Below, piece after piece: positions 21,542 to 40,272 of a DNA stretch of 64,000 nt. The DNA is from Bolinopsis microptera (taxonomy: Eukaryota > Ctenophora > Tentaculata > Lobata > Bolinopsidae). The first letter of the stretch is position 1. Each line of letters opens with the position of its first letter. The stretch lies in NCBI RefSeq assembly GCF_026151205.1, contig NC_087083.1, forward strand, positions 7,852,460 to 7,916,459, written 5' to 3'. Both the position numbers and the translations under genes were made by a program. The notes under the pieces are model-generated. The model did no database searches. It was not told the DNA's origin and saw nothing but the letters and a program-made list of their open reading frames with translations.

Positions 21542-24004
21542 CTAAAGCTCACTACTGTTCTTTAAAAGCAGCACTCTCGACCCATTCCTTGAGTGGCCTG
21601 GCCTCCTCGGAGCGTCTCTAATAATCTCTACTGCTTGTCCTCCTCTACTCAACAAACTCTCTGTAGAATTAGTCATTAGTTCCATCTCTTGGTCATTAAA
21701 CAGTGCTCTAGTCAAGTGCATTCTCGCTAGATTAGGTGATCCATGTCCCGGTGCTCTAGCTAAGCTTCTGGAGGAGCCAGTGTGATGAGTAGGAACCCTC
21801 TGGAGACTGGGAGAGGAGAGAGCTTCAGTGTCAACTCCGTCTTGTACGGTGTGTCGTCTCCCCATTCTGCTGAGAGCAACCGGTATTCTGGAGGGAGGTG
21901 GAGTAGCGCTGTAGGGGTTAGGGAGAGTGCTGCTCTTCTTTCCCATGATGGGGGTGAGGTTGAAGCCGGGAGTGGCAGCTCTGGGTGGGACAGGAGGAGC
22001 GTTGCTGAGCGAGCTGTTTACTGGCAGAGTGTAGGCTTTCCTCTGAGATTGAGGGGTGGAAGTGGAGGTTCTGGAGGACTGGGGAGTTGAGTTGGCTGTA
22101 GTGGAGAGGGTGGTGTTTTTATCCCACACGAATATGTTAGGGTCGGTTGTAGTCATCAGGGTGACGGGGTTGCCCTGGGCGTCATCTAGTTCGATGTACC
22201 GAGGAGTACTCACTAGGTAGGAGGGAGAGGATTCAGAGGACTGGGATCTGTGCCGATAGTTCATGTTTTGGTGGATTATATTCCCGTCAACAGCTGTTAA
22301 GTGATCCCTTATTTCATCTATTAGGACTCTCCTTTCCCTATCTCTCTCGTTGGACAACTTTGGTTGAACCTTCTCTCTTCGTTTCTTTAAAAAGTCGAAG
22401 TTGATCGGGCCAATAATGCAAGCCCAGCACTTTCCCAGACACCCGAAAACCTTCAATAGTTTCAAAACCACGCCGATAACAGTGAAAATACCCACAAGTT
22501 CTGTTGCCATTATCAAAGCCTCCTTCCAGTTCTTGATCCCGTTAAACCACTCTGCTGGGTTGAGATGTTTGGCCCAAGTTGCAGGTGATAAAATACTCAT
22601 CTTCTCTCCCTTTTCATAGTCAATAGCGGAGTCAGGCAGTTCAAATTCTTGAAGAAGTTCACGAATGCATTCAACAGGCTTGCAAAGTACTGACTCAACC
22701 CCAACCTCAGTAAAGAGGCAAAGCCGAGCTTGTTGGTGTGCTTCACAAAGGGAACTTAATCTGATGTAGAAGATGCTGGCGTCACTCTGATGTTCTGGAA
22801 TATTAATTTTGAAAACGTCAGTTTCACTATCCACTGTCAGGTTACCCCTGATGCTTCCTTCACCCTCGTAGATAGTGATATTGACGAAGTAGTTGGAATG
22901 TTTGTCCATCATGACCACGCCATCAAAATCACGGAAATGAGAGACATCAAACACCTGCACGACGGTATAGTCCCCCTCAAGCGTCAGAGTCAACTCAATA
23001 TTGCTGTATTGTCTGAAAAACGCCTCAACACTCCTCTCCTCGTCGGACCTCTCAACATGAGCAATGGACGTCTTGAACAACTGGTTCAGTTCAGTGGCCT
23101 GGTGGAATGTTTTCTGAGTGTTCTTGTTATCAAACTCCACATTAAGCTCATCACTATCACAATTGTCCACCTCCACGTTGAATGAGTCCATGATCTGAGA
23201 CTTGTCCATCTCGAACATACCCCTGGTGAACTTATACCAGCCCAACTTGTTTGTGTCGTACTCGGACAAACCGTTCAGCTCCACTCCTCCGTACAGCGTA
23301 TCTCCGGTATCAGAGCCAAAATACCAACCCGCTTTTAACGGTGATTGTATTGATGGAGCGGACACAGTTAAGTAGAAAGGTTTTAGTATGGGATGGCCCC
23401 CTTCAATGTCCACCTCAGTTGTAACTGTCCGCTGAGTATTGAGACTGGTGACACTAAACATGGCTCTGTTAGCTCCCGGACCCAGCTGTATAGCCTTCCA
23501 AATAGTCCTGTTCTGCGGGGTAACATTGATACTGCAGCACACTTCAGCACTGCCCGACAGAAACGCGGTACAACCAGAGTTGCTCTTGCCTTGCTCGTAC
23601 CAACTGTAGCAAGTACCTTGAGCTGCGAATATGCCGTTTTCCTTGCAACTGTCTGTGTTGGAACTACAGAAGTCCTCTGCTCCCGGACAATCACACACGC
23701 ACTTAACGTCCACATTGGGGATACCAAAGGAGTAGGAATTCGTGTACCGAAGCACACTTTTCACATCATCAAGTGAGATTCCGTACACTTCACTTTTATG
23801 CCAGTACTTGGCATTTTCGAGTGAAAAACAAGCGGTCTCTTTAAGACCCAGAGATATTGTAACGAGTGTCTGCTCGCTGAGCTTGCCGGTTACTCGGTCC
23901 CTAGTGAGGGTTCCCTTGTGGTGGATGGGCGGGGACTTACTGCAAAGCAGGGAGGAGTACCGGGGCAGCCAGCAGATCACGTGTAGTATTAGTATAATAA
24001 GCAT
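21542..24004 (-). CDS. EFF-1/AFF-1-like (FF family) cell-cell fusogen, single exon
   Basis: 820-residue type I membrane protein. Residues 1-22 are a hydrophobic signal peptide (MLIILILHVICWLP...). The ectodomain (about 23-495) contains 15-16 Cys, including a dense cluster CVCDCPG (102-108), C113, C120, C132, C145 and the pair CC at 156-157, then C282 and a membrane-proximal group C420, C429, C441, C446. Several N-glycosylation sequons are present (N160, N165, N375, N388). A hydrophobic segment at about 496-520 (ALIMATELVGIFTVIGVVLK) is followed by membrane-proximal Cys (522, 526, 529) and the basic run KKRREK. FF proteins have a class II fold and fuse cells when present on both partners. The CDCPG cluster, the Cys count and the domain order fit that family. 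The invariant HAP2/GCS1 block is not visible, so HAP2 is the less likely alternative. The roughly 290-residue cytoplasmic tail is Ser/Thr/Pro-rich, has PPVPPR at about 670-675, and is far longer than in nematode EFF-1. No intron interrupts the frame. Confidence 0.7.
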   Translation of the reverse strand: MLIILILHVICWLPRYSSLLCSKSPPIHHKGTLTRDRVTGKLSEQTLVTISLGLKETACFSLENAKYWHKSEVYGISLDDVKSVLRYTNSYSFGIPNVDVKCVCDCPGAEDFCSSNTDSCKENGIFAAQGTCYSWYEQGKSNSGCTAFLSGSAEVCCSINVTPQNRTIWKAIQLGPGANRAMFSVTSLNTQRTVTTEVDIEGGHPILKPFYLTVSAPSIQSPLKAGWYFGSDTGDTLYGGVELNGLSEYDTNKLGWYKFTRGMFEMDKSQIMDSFNVEVDNCDSDELNVEFDNKNTQKTFHQATELNQLFKTSIAHVERSDEERSVEAFFRQYSNIELTLTLEGDYTVVQVFDVSHFRDFDGVVMMDKHSNYFVNITIYEGEGSIRGNLTVDSETDVFKINIPEHQSDASIFYIRLSSLCEAHQQARLCLFTEVGVESVLCKPVECIRELLQEFELPDSAIDYEKGEKMSILSPATWAKHLNPAEWFNGIKNWKEALIMATELVGIFTVIGVVLKLLKVFGCLGKCWACIIGPINFDFLKKRREKVQPKLSNERDRERRVLIDEIRDHLTAVDGNIIHQNMNYRHRSQSSESSPSYLVSTPRYIELDDAQGNPVTLMTTTDPNIFVWDKNTTLSTTANSTPQSSRTSTSTPQSQRKAYTLPVNSSLSNAPPVPPRAATPGFNLTPIMGKKSSTLPNPYSATPPPSRIPVALSRMGRRHTVQDGVDTEALSSPSLQRVPTHHTGSSRSLARAPGHGSPNLARMHLTRALFNDQEMELMTNSTESLLSRGGQAVEIIRDAPRRPGHSRNGSRVLLLKNSSEL

Positions 24005-26479
24005 TCACAGTGTAGGGGGAGGTTTCATTCCCTGAAAGTGAAAGTGGAAGTGAAAGTTTCATATTCATCATGTGAACCGTGTTTATCAATATCATATTTA
24101 TCATAAAATAATGGTTGTGTGATGTAAGGTTCAGGCGTAATTAACTCGACTACCATGACGCTTATAAACACGTTGAAAACATTTCATTGTGTTTCAATTC
24201 TGTCTTTAGAAGTGATTTAAGTACTGAAAGCAATTGATTGTAACTTGCAATCGGTAGTATTTTTAGCCCACACAGAAGTTTAGAATAAAAAATATTATAT
24301 CCCACGTTGATCGCAGAATTCTTTGCCCCACGCTGTGGGCCTGCCGCGCACAACTGCGTAGCAAATATCCATGTCCACGAACTTGTACCAAGTAGTATCA
24401 AGAAAAAAACAGCATAATTTACTACATTTTAATCAGCAACGAGCGGAAACCTTTAAAGCGTTAACAAAAACTGAACCGTATCAAGAAAAACGCGGCAACC
24501 AGAATTAGCACAAACCAGGATTAGAACATTAAGTTTAACTACCATAAAGTGTGAACTTGACGACACGGCAGTTCTTGCCGCCAATACGAAACACAACCAT
24601 ACGTTTTTATAGTTCACCAATCAAACCATCGGTAATGACAGGTTCTCTATAAATGATTAAACATAATTAACAAATCCCTCCTCCAGATAGATATCACAAA
24701 ATATTCCACGGTAAAATTGGCAAAAACAGGATACAACACCTCCAAGAAATGAGTTCACTGAACGAAATAAAGAGAAAGGGTGGGATGACTTAACCTACAT
24801 CTGACATGACAACATTGCAGAGAGAGAACCCGGCCTAGAGAGAGAGAGAGCTGCTGATATCTCTCTCTCTCTCTCTCCCTCGCTGTGTCAGCAGCTATAC
24901 GCTCAGAACCTCGTGACGTGCCAATATATACTCATTCTGCAACTGCTCTGCTGTTAAAACACTAACATAGCTCACTCTCTGAGCGGGTTATATGGCTTCT
25001 GTTTTTGACATAGCAAGGAGAGAGAGAGAGGTAGAATTAGTCGGGTATAGTGGAATGTAACTGCGGAATTTTAGAAATTTATAGGAGAGGTCTCCACCTT
25101 GACTCACCCTGTTGGGTTGAGCGGTAGAAATTTAGAAAATTGAGGAGTTTGATTGAGGTGGAATTGGTTCCGTGCCATAATTAAAGGGTAAATATTTCGT
25201 ATGCAGGTTTGTTTAGGAATGGGATATGAGAGAGGTTGTGTTATAACTTTATGAACTTGATTTAAAAAGTTCGCGATGTTAACTTGTTGACCGAGTACAG
25301 GGTTAAACAAGAAATGTTTCAAGTTATCAAAGCCTTATAACTTGTTCAATTACCTTCTAGTGCTTAGCTAGATTCACAGAAGAACGATCACCTACTTTAA
25401 TATTCATAAAGATATAAATTATACGGGATTCCTTATTTAGACTTATATTATTATATGTAAAGATGATCTAACTTAGATAATCTAAGCAGTAAATTCTAAC
25501 TTAAATAATAATTTTAGCTTGACGCATCCTATTTTTGGCATCATCCAAATTGGTGAATTTGTGTCGAAAACATTTCAAATAGTCATTATAGATTACGCAA
25601 TAGTTTTGAAATAAAACGAAGCGTAATTTGATTAGAAAGGTGATTATCTTATCGGCCTTATAATGCGCGGAAATTGCTCAATTAATTACAAAGGCTGCGC
25701 ACAAGGTTTAATTTGCATTTGGTGATTTCTTAAGAATAATAAGTTTTAGGATAAAATAATCGTTTTGCTCAGTTAAAAAAATATGATCAGTCTAGGTAAT
25801 CTACATATTTAAAAACACCAGTGCTGCAAAATTGAAGGCAGTGATTCGGATAGGTCTGGTTTAGAAGCACTAAACCGAAACGATAATGACCATAATGTAC
25901 GTGAGACATAACTCAGTACGCACTTAAATATTTACACGAAAATCGAATTCACTGTCACAAGAATTAGCAGTAAAAGCCTAATGTTGAAATATTCATCCAA
26001 ATTGGAAAGATTACTTTTTTAAAATTGTCAGGGCCACTTTAATGAGACAGAGAAGCACAAATTATAATTGGCCGTTAACATGATCGATCAGTAGATGGTA
26101 AATTTCTCTAATTCAGGCAATCAATAAAAAAAGCTGATAGAAATTAATAAATAAAGTATAATAGACCCTGGTCATTATAGGGTCAATATGGCATAATTTA
26201 TCTTATAATGTTTAAACTATTTGACCTTAAAATATTTAAACTATTTTGCCAAATACCAAAAAGAAATTCGATGGAATGCTAGTCTACTCCGAAGCAAAAT
26301 AGCTTCCAGGATTAACTAATGAAACCCAACTTTGTAATGTGCTCTCCTTCCCGCAAGTATTTCTTGCAATATCTTATAATAATATAAATTATTGAAATAA
26401 AGGACAATCACTATGTCGTCCGACATGCGAAAACTCTCATAATCGTCAATAACTACTAGATTTAAAAAAAGTCATTAAG
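24005..26479. other. Intergenic region between the fusogen and SRCR genes
   Basis: No gene is supported. A GA/CT palindrome with GCTGCTGA and TCAGCAGC at its ends lies at about 24836-24892. Upstream regulatory sequence of the fusogen must lie here but I cannot identify specific elements. Confidence 0.4.
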
Positions 26480-26485
26480 TTTATT
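26480..26485 (-). promoter_or_regulatory. Candidate polyadenylation signal (alternative 3' end of the SRCR gene)
   Basis: AATAAA on the minus strand, about 75 nt after the alternative stop at 26561. Other AATAAA motifs lie directly after the preferred stop at 26944. Confidence 0.3.
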
Positions 26486-26943
26486 TCTCAAAAATAATTA
26501 TAAAGTTTCCCTTGAAGCTTATTGGTCCTCCTTTCTGTCCCTATATCCGTACCTTAACTCCTACGTCGAACCTGAAAAACAAGGTTGGAATTAAGGATGT
26601 CATGTTGTATATACATGTTATATAGGTAAGATATGGGCATTTTTATTATCCTCACTTCATTTTTTATCGTATTCCAAATTCATTTATCAATGAAATTAAA
26701 TCTTTATGATTTTTTTTGTTATTTTAATTTTTGATTATCTGTAAAAAAATGCAATCATACAATCATGTATGGTAACGACGGATATGTGTGTAGTAAGGAT
26801 GTCTTAAATTTGATTAAACTGATGCCGTCATGCCGACTTAAGTTTATGGCAAATTATCTAAACGGATCTTTAAGCTGCTGGCCTGTTTCATAATTAACAC
26901 AGCGTCAGCATTTACCAGCAGCAAAATTTTGATTTATTTTATT

Positions 26944-33769
<6,826 letters not shown>

Positions 33770-33974
33770 CTTGTTGCACAATTTTCAATAATTGACTCCG
33801 ACTGTTTTGCTTGCTGAAACTGTTATGTAATATCCGGACATTATTTATGAGTCGTATTGTTGTGATGAAGCGTATTAACTCTTAAACGATTTTAGTTTGA
33901 TAGTAATACCGTATTGCGTAATAAAACGTTGCGTAATAGACATTGGAATTTGTTAAGATATGAATTTGTTTGTT

Positions 33975-35072
33975 TCCTGGGCGGTACGAAATAACTATGA
34001 GTGGTTCTTTCGCAAGTATTTAATTTATGAACAATTATTTATGGAATTCCGTCATCACCAGTTCAAAATAAGCACTATCGATGGTGTTTTAGAAAAACTA
34101 TCAAATTTAAGTGTCGAAGTTTGGTGATATAACGATGTACAAGCAAATCTAAAACCGTGGTTCAACGACGAGAATACCAGATCAATTTAACGCAGTACTT
34201 CAGACTTTCAGAGTAAAGTTAGAAAGTCTCTAAGACTGGAATAATCGAGCAGAAAAGAAGTCCCTTTTACAAATCTAATCAATCATTTAGGTAATTAATA
34301 CCCTGTTATCTTGAGTATAATCTTCAAATTCAATTATATTTGAATATAATTATATATTTACATGATCCTAATTCAAGAAATTTTGAAGCCGTTTGAAAAC
34401 ATTATTATAACGAACATTAGCAAATGAAAGGCGCACTCAACAAGAACCAAGATAACGCGGAACATCAAAAGGTTCTGAATTACTGAACCTTACTTCAATA
34501 TAAACGGTTTATTTTTAAACTTTAGAATAACGGTTTCCTGATTAACATTATTTTATGTTATAAGTTATAATTTTGCTAAAGATTCTAGAATAATCGGTGA
34601 TTAAAACGATATCAAAGTTTCTGTTCACTTAGGTTGCAAAAAGCATATAAATCCCATAAAGATGTGACCTCATGCTGCCATTATATTTATGATTTTATAG
34701 ATGTTTTGTTACAAAAACAATAGTTTCATTCTCAATCACTTTCAATACTTAAGAATCTTTTAATGTTCCATTAAATGATTAAACTAAGTCACGTGGTAAG
34801 AAATGCTCAAATATCATTGGTCAATAAATATAAGTTATATTATATGTATGTTTGAGCAGCGAAAGATCGGGGGTTTTTTCTTCACATCATTTACTATTTT
34901 AAACCTATTCATGGGCTCATGGGGGAAGGAAATGGCGGCTATTTAAATGGCCATGGTAAATCAGGGTTTATAGTGAATCGGGGCGCGACAAAATGGGGTT
35001 TTGTTGTATCATGCTGTAAGATCATTTGAAATTTCCCATGACCGTAACACACTCTAACACACTCTCATGCAC
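33975..35072 (+). repeat. 1.1-kb tandem duplication, copy 1
   Basis: Begins CCTGGGCGGTACGAAATAAC and ends in ACACTCT-type repeats. Copy 2 follows directly. No gene is supported in either copy; the 86-codon frame in copy 2 is not maintained in copy 1. Confidence 0.9.
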
Positions 35073-36150
35073 TCCTGGGCGGTACGAAATAACTATGAGT
35101 GGTTCTTTCGCAAGTATTTAATTTATGAACAATTATTTATGGAATTCCGTCATCACCAGTTCAAAATAAGCACTATCGATGGTGTTTTAGAAAAACTATC
35201 AAATTTAAGTGTCGAAGTTTGGTGAATGGTGATATAACGATGTACAAGCAAATCTAAAACCGTAGTTCAACGACGAGAATACCAGATCAATTTAACGCAG
35301 TACCTACTTCAGACTTTCAGAGTAAAGTTAGAAAGTCTCTAAGACTGGAATAATCGAGCAGAAAAGGAGTCCCTTTTACAAATCTAATTAATCATTTAGG
35401 TTATTATAAATACCCTGTTATCTTGAGTAATAATCTTCAAATTCAATTATATTTGAATATATATCCTAATTCAAGAAATTTTGAAGCCGTTTGAAAACAT
35501 TATTACCACGAACATTAGCAAATGAAAGGCGCACTCAACAAGAACCAAGATAACGCGGAACATCGAAAGGTTCTGAATTACTGTTTCAATATAAACGGTT
35601 TATTTTAAAACCTTAGAATAACGGTTTCCTGATTAACATTATTTTATGTTATAAGTTATAATTTTGCTAAAGATTCTAGAATAATCGGTGATTAAAACGA
35701 TATCAAAGTTTTTGTTCACTTAGGTTGCAAAAAGCATATAAATCCCATAAAGATGTGACCTCATGCTGCCATTATATTCATGTTTTTATAGATGTTTTGT
35801 TACAAAAACAATAGTTTCATTCTCAATCACTTTCAATACTTTTAATGTTCCATTAAATGATTAAACTAAGTCACGTGGTAAGAAATGCTCAAATATCATT
35901 GGTCAATAAATATAAGTTATATTACATAGTTATATGTATGTTTGAGCAGCGAAACATGGGGGATTTTTTAAACATCATGTACTATGTTAAGCCTATTCAT
36001 GGGCTCATGGGGGAAGGAAATGGCGGCTATTTAAAAGGCTATGCTAAATCAGGGTTTGTAGTGAATCGGGGCGCGACAAAATGGGGTTTTGTTGTATCAT
36101 GCTGTAAGATCGTTTGAAATTTCCCATGACCGTAACACACTCTAACACAC
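35073..36150 (+). repeat. 1.1-kb tandem duplication, copy 2
   Basis: Differs from copy 1 by small indels and substitutions. It runs into the decamer satellite that also ends copy 1 in rudimentary form. Confidence 0.9.
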
Positions 36151-36615
36151 TCTAATGCACTCTAACGCACTCTAACACACTCTAACACACTCTAACACAC
36201 TTTAACACGCTCTAACACACTTTAGTACACTCTAACACACTCTAACACACTCAAACACACTCTAACACACTCAAACACACTCAAACACACTCTAACACAC
36301 TCAAACACACTCTAAAACACTCTAGTACACTCTAACACACTCTAACACACTCTAGTACACTCTAACACTCTCTAGTACACTCTAGCACACTCTAACACAC
36401 TCTAGTACACTCTAGCACACTCGAACACACTCTACTACACTCTACTACTCTAGTACACTCTAACACACCCTAACACACTCTAACACACTCTAACACACTA
36501 TAACACACTATAACACACTCTAGTACACTCTAACACACTCTAGAACACTCTAGTACACTCTAACACACTCAAACACACTCTAATAATACACTTCAGTATC
36601 TAATAATACACTCTA
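36128..36615. repeat. Decamer satellite (TCTAACACAC)
   Basis: About 48 units with variants TCTAGTACAC and TCAAACACAC. The parent sequence, a few TCTAACACAC units, is present at the junction between the two 1.1-kb copies. Confidence 0.95.
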
Positions 36616-37024
36616 GCATCTGATATTTTGGTGAGCGGACGTTCAGTTTGAAATTTACAAATCATTACTGGTGTGATCTAGCGAGTGTGCTAAATCACTC
36701 TACAATCGATCTTCGAGATTTTTCTAAAAGGGCCCCTGACAGTTGAAATCTTCCTGGTTCGATGTAATTTCGAACGCTGATTTCAAATCACCCCACATGA
36801 CTTAGGGTTAAAATACTCCCCTAGCGAGATCTTGATCACGTGATATTACCATATAAGGAAGTTGGTCTAATTTCTCGTTAGGGTTCCAGCATATGCTTCA
36901 GTTAGGGATTGGATTAGGTTTAGAGTTGAGATCAGATTAGAGGGCTAGGATTTCGAAAAGTCGTTCAGGGCCAGCTAGAGAACGTTTTTAAAAAGTCGCG
37001 TGATACTCGAGTGTAGAGTGATTA
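36616..37024. other. Single-copy stretch without a gene
   Basis: Moderately GC-rich compared with its surroundings, with GATCACGTGATA near 36834. GTAGAGTGATTAATCATMATCC-like sequences flank the following array on both sides (about 37012 and 37333). Confidence 0.4.
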
Positions 37025-37325
37025 ATCATAATCCCGTTGTGAGACTCCAACTATATATTCTGATATTTAAAATAAAAGTGCCGCGTTGTGAGACTCCAAC
37101 TATATATTCTGATATTTAAAATAAAAGTGCCGCGTTGTGATACTACAACTATATATTGTGATATTTAAAATAAAAGTGCCGCGTTGTGAGACTCCAACTA
37201 TATATTATTCTGATATTTAAAATAAAAGTGCCGCGTTGTGAGACTCCAACTATATATTCTGATATTTAAAATAAAAGTGCCGCGTTGTGATACTACAACT
37301 ATATATCCTGATATTTAAAATAAAT
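37025..37325. repeat. 49-bp minisatellite, about 6 copies
   Basis: The unit is GTTGTGAGACTCCAACTATA followed by TATTCTGATATTTAAAATAA and AAGTGCCGC. Confidence 0.93.
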
Positions 37326-40272
37326 ATCACTCTACAGTGATTAATCATCATCCGTGATTAAGCCGCAGTCGCCTCCAGAGTACAAATACTCCAGGGTAGA
37401 ATATTAAAATAATGGTAATGATAAGGTCATGATTAATTGTCCGTTCAAATAAAGTCCGGTAAAGTACGTTTTCATGATCACCATTAATCTAATAAGGGAT
37501 ATTATAAAGTTTACTCACCTTTGTATTCGTCATTCCAGTTTTTTTGCAAGAGCAGAGCATTAAATGGAGATTACGAAGAAAAACGACGTAATCTTATCTC
37601 AAAGCGACCCTCCTGTATAAAACTAGTTATACCACTTCCAGCCAGTACTAGTTGTGGTGTTATAATCAGACATCACATGACGACATTAAAAGTTTTAATG
37701 TAAGTTTTAATTTAAAACTTAGTATCTCTAAGTGACAGTTGATTCACGATTTCAATCCTTCGCATCTCGACCCAGTTGTGCATCGCGCTACAAAATGACA
37801 GCTGCTCCAAGCGGAAGTTAATTAAACACTTCAAATCTATCGCATTTAAACATCTATTACATTTATTGACGTAATCCTAAATACTCCCGCGTGGGTGGCC
37901 GTAGAAAGCCGATACTATTGGAGTAGTATAGGCTAACGGTTCACCTGATCGCACTACATCGTTTTTATCATATATCTTCATGATCGCCATTTATCTAAGG
38001 GATACTAATATTACTAAGTTTACTCAGCTTTGCATTAGTAAATACACCTTTCCAGATTGCTTTCTAGAGCAGAAAAAAATTTTTTATTCCTTTCTTTTTT
38101 CATTTATTTTTTCATATCTTTTTTCACATCTTTTTTCCTTTATTTTTTCCTTTCTTTTTTCCTTTATTTTTTCCTTTCTTTTTTCCTTTCTTTTTTCATT
38201 TCTTTTTCCTTTCTTTTTTCCTTTTTTCTTTTTTTTTCTTTTACACTATAAAGGTACTCAGAACATGCCTCCTATAGTTATACCAAGACCAGTCTCTTCA
38301 CAAGGATGGACCTTCTATATTCACTGACACAAAACTTCAGAAGGAGATTTCTAAGTTTTTAATTGAAATAATTAAACGACATTTCCCGAGTAGTAGAGAG
38401 AGACAGGTTAAAATATCATCTAAAAATTTGAATCTGGCTGGTCTTACACCCATTGTATAATGTAACTAATTTCTGGGTGTACTTTTTCGATCCTTTGCCT
38501 CTTTTCTTTGCACTTTTTATTTTCTGTTTCGTTTTTTGAAGATCGTTCATTCTTGTATTCCCAACGTCGTGGTGCTGAGAAGCTAAGAGGCAACGATATT
38601 TACTTATTTTACGATTTTGACACTAATTAAAGGTATAAATTTGGGACCCAAAGTTCTATATTGGTCAATTTTGTATTTCTTCTGGTCAAAATGCAATAAA
38701 AACTTTCGATGCAGACAAAAAACGTTTTGATGGAATATCATTTACGGTGTTTGCGGAAATTTGTGTTGAAGTTGATGTCGTGGTATCAGTAAAATGGCAA
38801 CAGATATATTTCGTCTAGCTTTATATATAGCAAGATTACTTTAAAATCTCATACTTGTCTTTTACCAACTGAGATTTAAGTGTAATTCTTTATTTAACTA
38901 CCTTGACCTCAAACATTGAAGTTAAAATAAAGAAACTTACTAAAATGCGATAAAGTGCACTGAAACCACTGATAGTGATACACGATAGATACTTAGATGA
39001 GTGAAGCAAATCTCAATTAAGATAATTTTACAATTATAGGTATTAGCTAACAATACTCATTACTCACCTCACTCACTATTAACCCCAGACCCACATTAAA
39101 TTCACAAAAAAAGCCTCCATAATCAATGTTTAAATTAAACTTTAATGCAACCGCTCACAACATTAAACCGAAATAATGACAAATTTAAAAAAATTAAAAA
39201 AATTTGTTTTTTTAAATTAAAAAATAAATAGATTTAACTGAATACCCTGCACAGTATGCCTACTAATTAAGTAATTTAGCTGTTTTCCCTGGGGGCTGGG
39301 GCTACCTGAAATTAACTCTTATATATTTATTATTATTATTAACTCTATTGATAATTAACCCTTATTATTTTCACTCGATCTTCCACGTGATTAAAACGCG
39401 TTTTTCTAACGACAATCGTGTGTGCACGTGTATCCTCCGCTGCTTAAAAGAGCGGATAAGTTCCAACAAAGATCAGCAAACCTTTTATTATCCATTTGGT
39501 GACAAACTCGCGAATTTTCCTCACGCATAATTTAGTTTTGATCTTGAACAAAAAATGTTGTGTAATCTTAAGAGTACAATGTACATGCACTATTATTTAC
39601 TTTTATAAGACATCCACCATTACTATTAGATACCTGATTTTTGCAATGTTTTTATGTTTAATGCGACGGGACATGCAATTTATAATCTTGAGGGATATAT
39701 TTTAAAAACATGTTGCAAGTATAATAATGCTGCGGAAGTACGTTGCCAACTATTTCCAACTATCTATTTATAGTTTATCACGTCAGCTGCGCTAAAACTT
39801 GATTTGTCTAGACCGGACCTGATATTTATCTTTATTAATTGGTTATCTTGCTGCACACATGTCCATTTAAGGAACTTTCTACTGTTAGTCTTTAATTTGT
39901 GAGCAATATTACCAATTTTGAGGTTAAACTTTGCAAAACGTATGTTTAACCTTTTAACTGTAGAATTTGATTAAAAGTAAAAAGGTGGTCCGGTAAGGAT
40001 TGTATTAATTTTGATGGGCAGAACGTAAACTGACAATTTTTCAAAAACCGCCGATTTTAAATATTAGGACGCAATAATGAAACTACCGGACCAGTATAAT
40101 ATATACTTATATAGTTCTGCAGAACCAGAATTCTGCTAATTCTTTACCAATTCGGTATAATGGCGGTGATTTTCATATTAACATTTTTCTGCCTTCGACA
40201 TCATTTTTAAATGTTTTGTCGAAAGTCTTCTGTCTGAACTCATTGATCTCCTTTTCAGTAATACAAATAAGT
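37326..40272. other. AT-rich region, no supported gene
   Basis: Two diverged copies of a segment (about 37430-37560 and 37925-38075) share CTAAGGGATA and AGTTTACTCASC. A pyrimidine-rich TTTTTTCCTTTC tract occupies about 38083-38245. The remaining sequence shows nothing I can name. Confidence 0.45.

Noticed and set aside
22790-23776. Plus-strand frames of 100-130 codons opposite the fusogen gene
   Set aside because: They are antisense shadows of the 820-codon minus-strand frame.
21542-24004. HAP2/GCS1 gamete fusogen
   Set aside because: The overall plan is similar, but the conserved HAP2 block around its invariant Cys-containing fusion-domain signature is not visible, while the Cys cluster fits the FF family better. 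Kept as the alternative.
35857-36117. 86-codon frame in the second 1.1-kb copy
   Set aside because: The frame is interrupted in the first copy and shows no domain.
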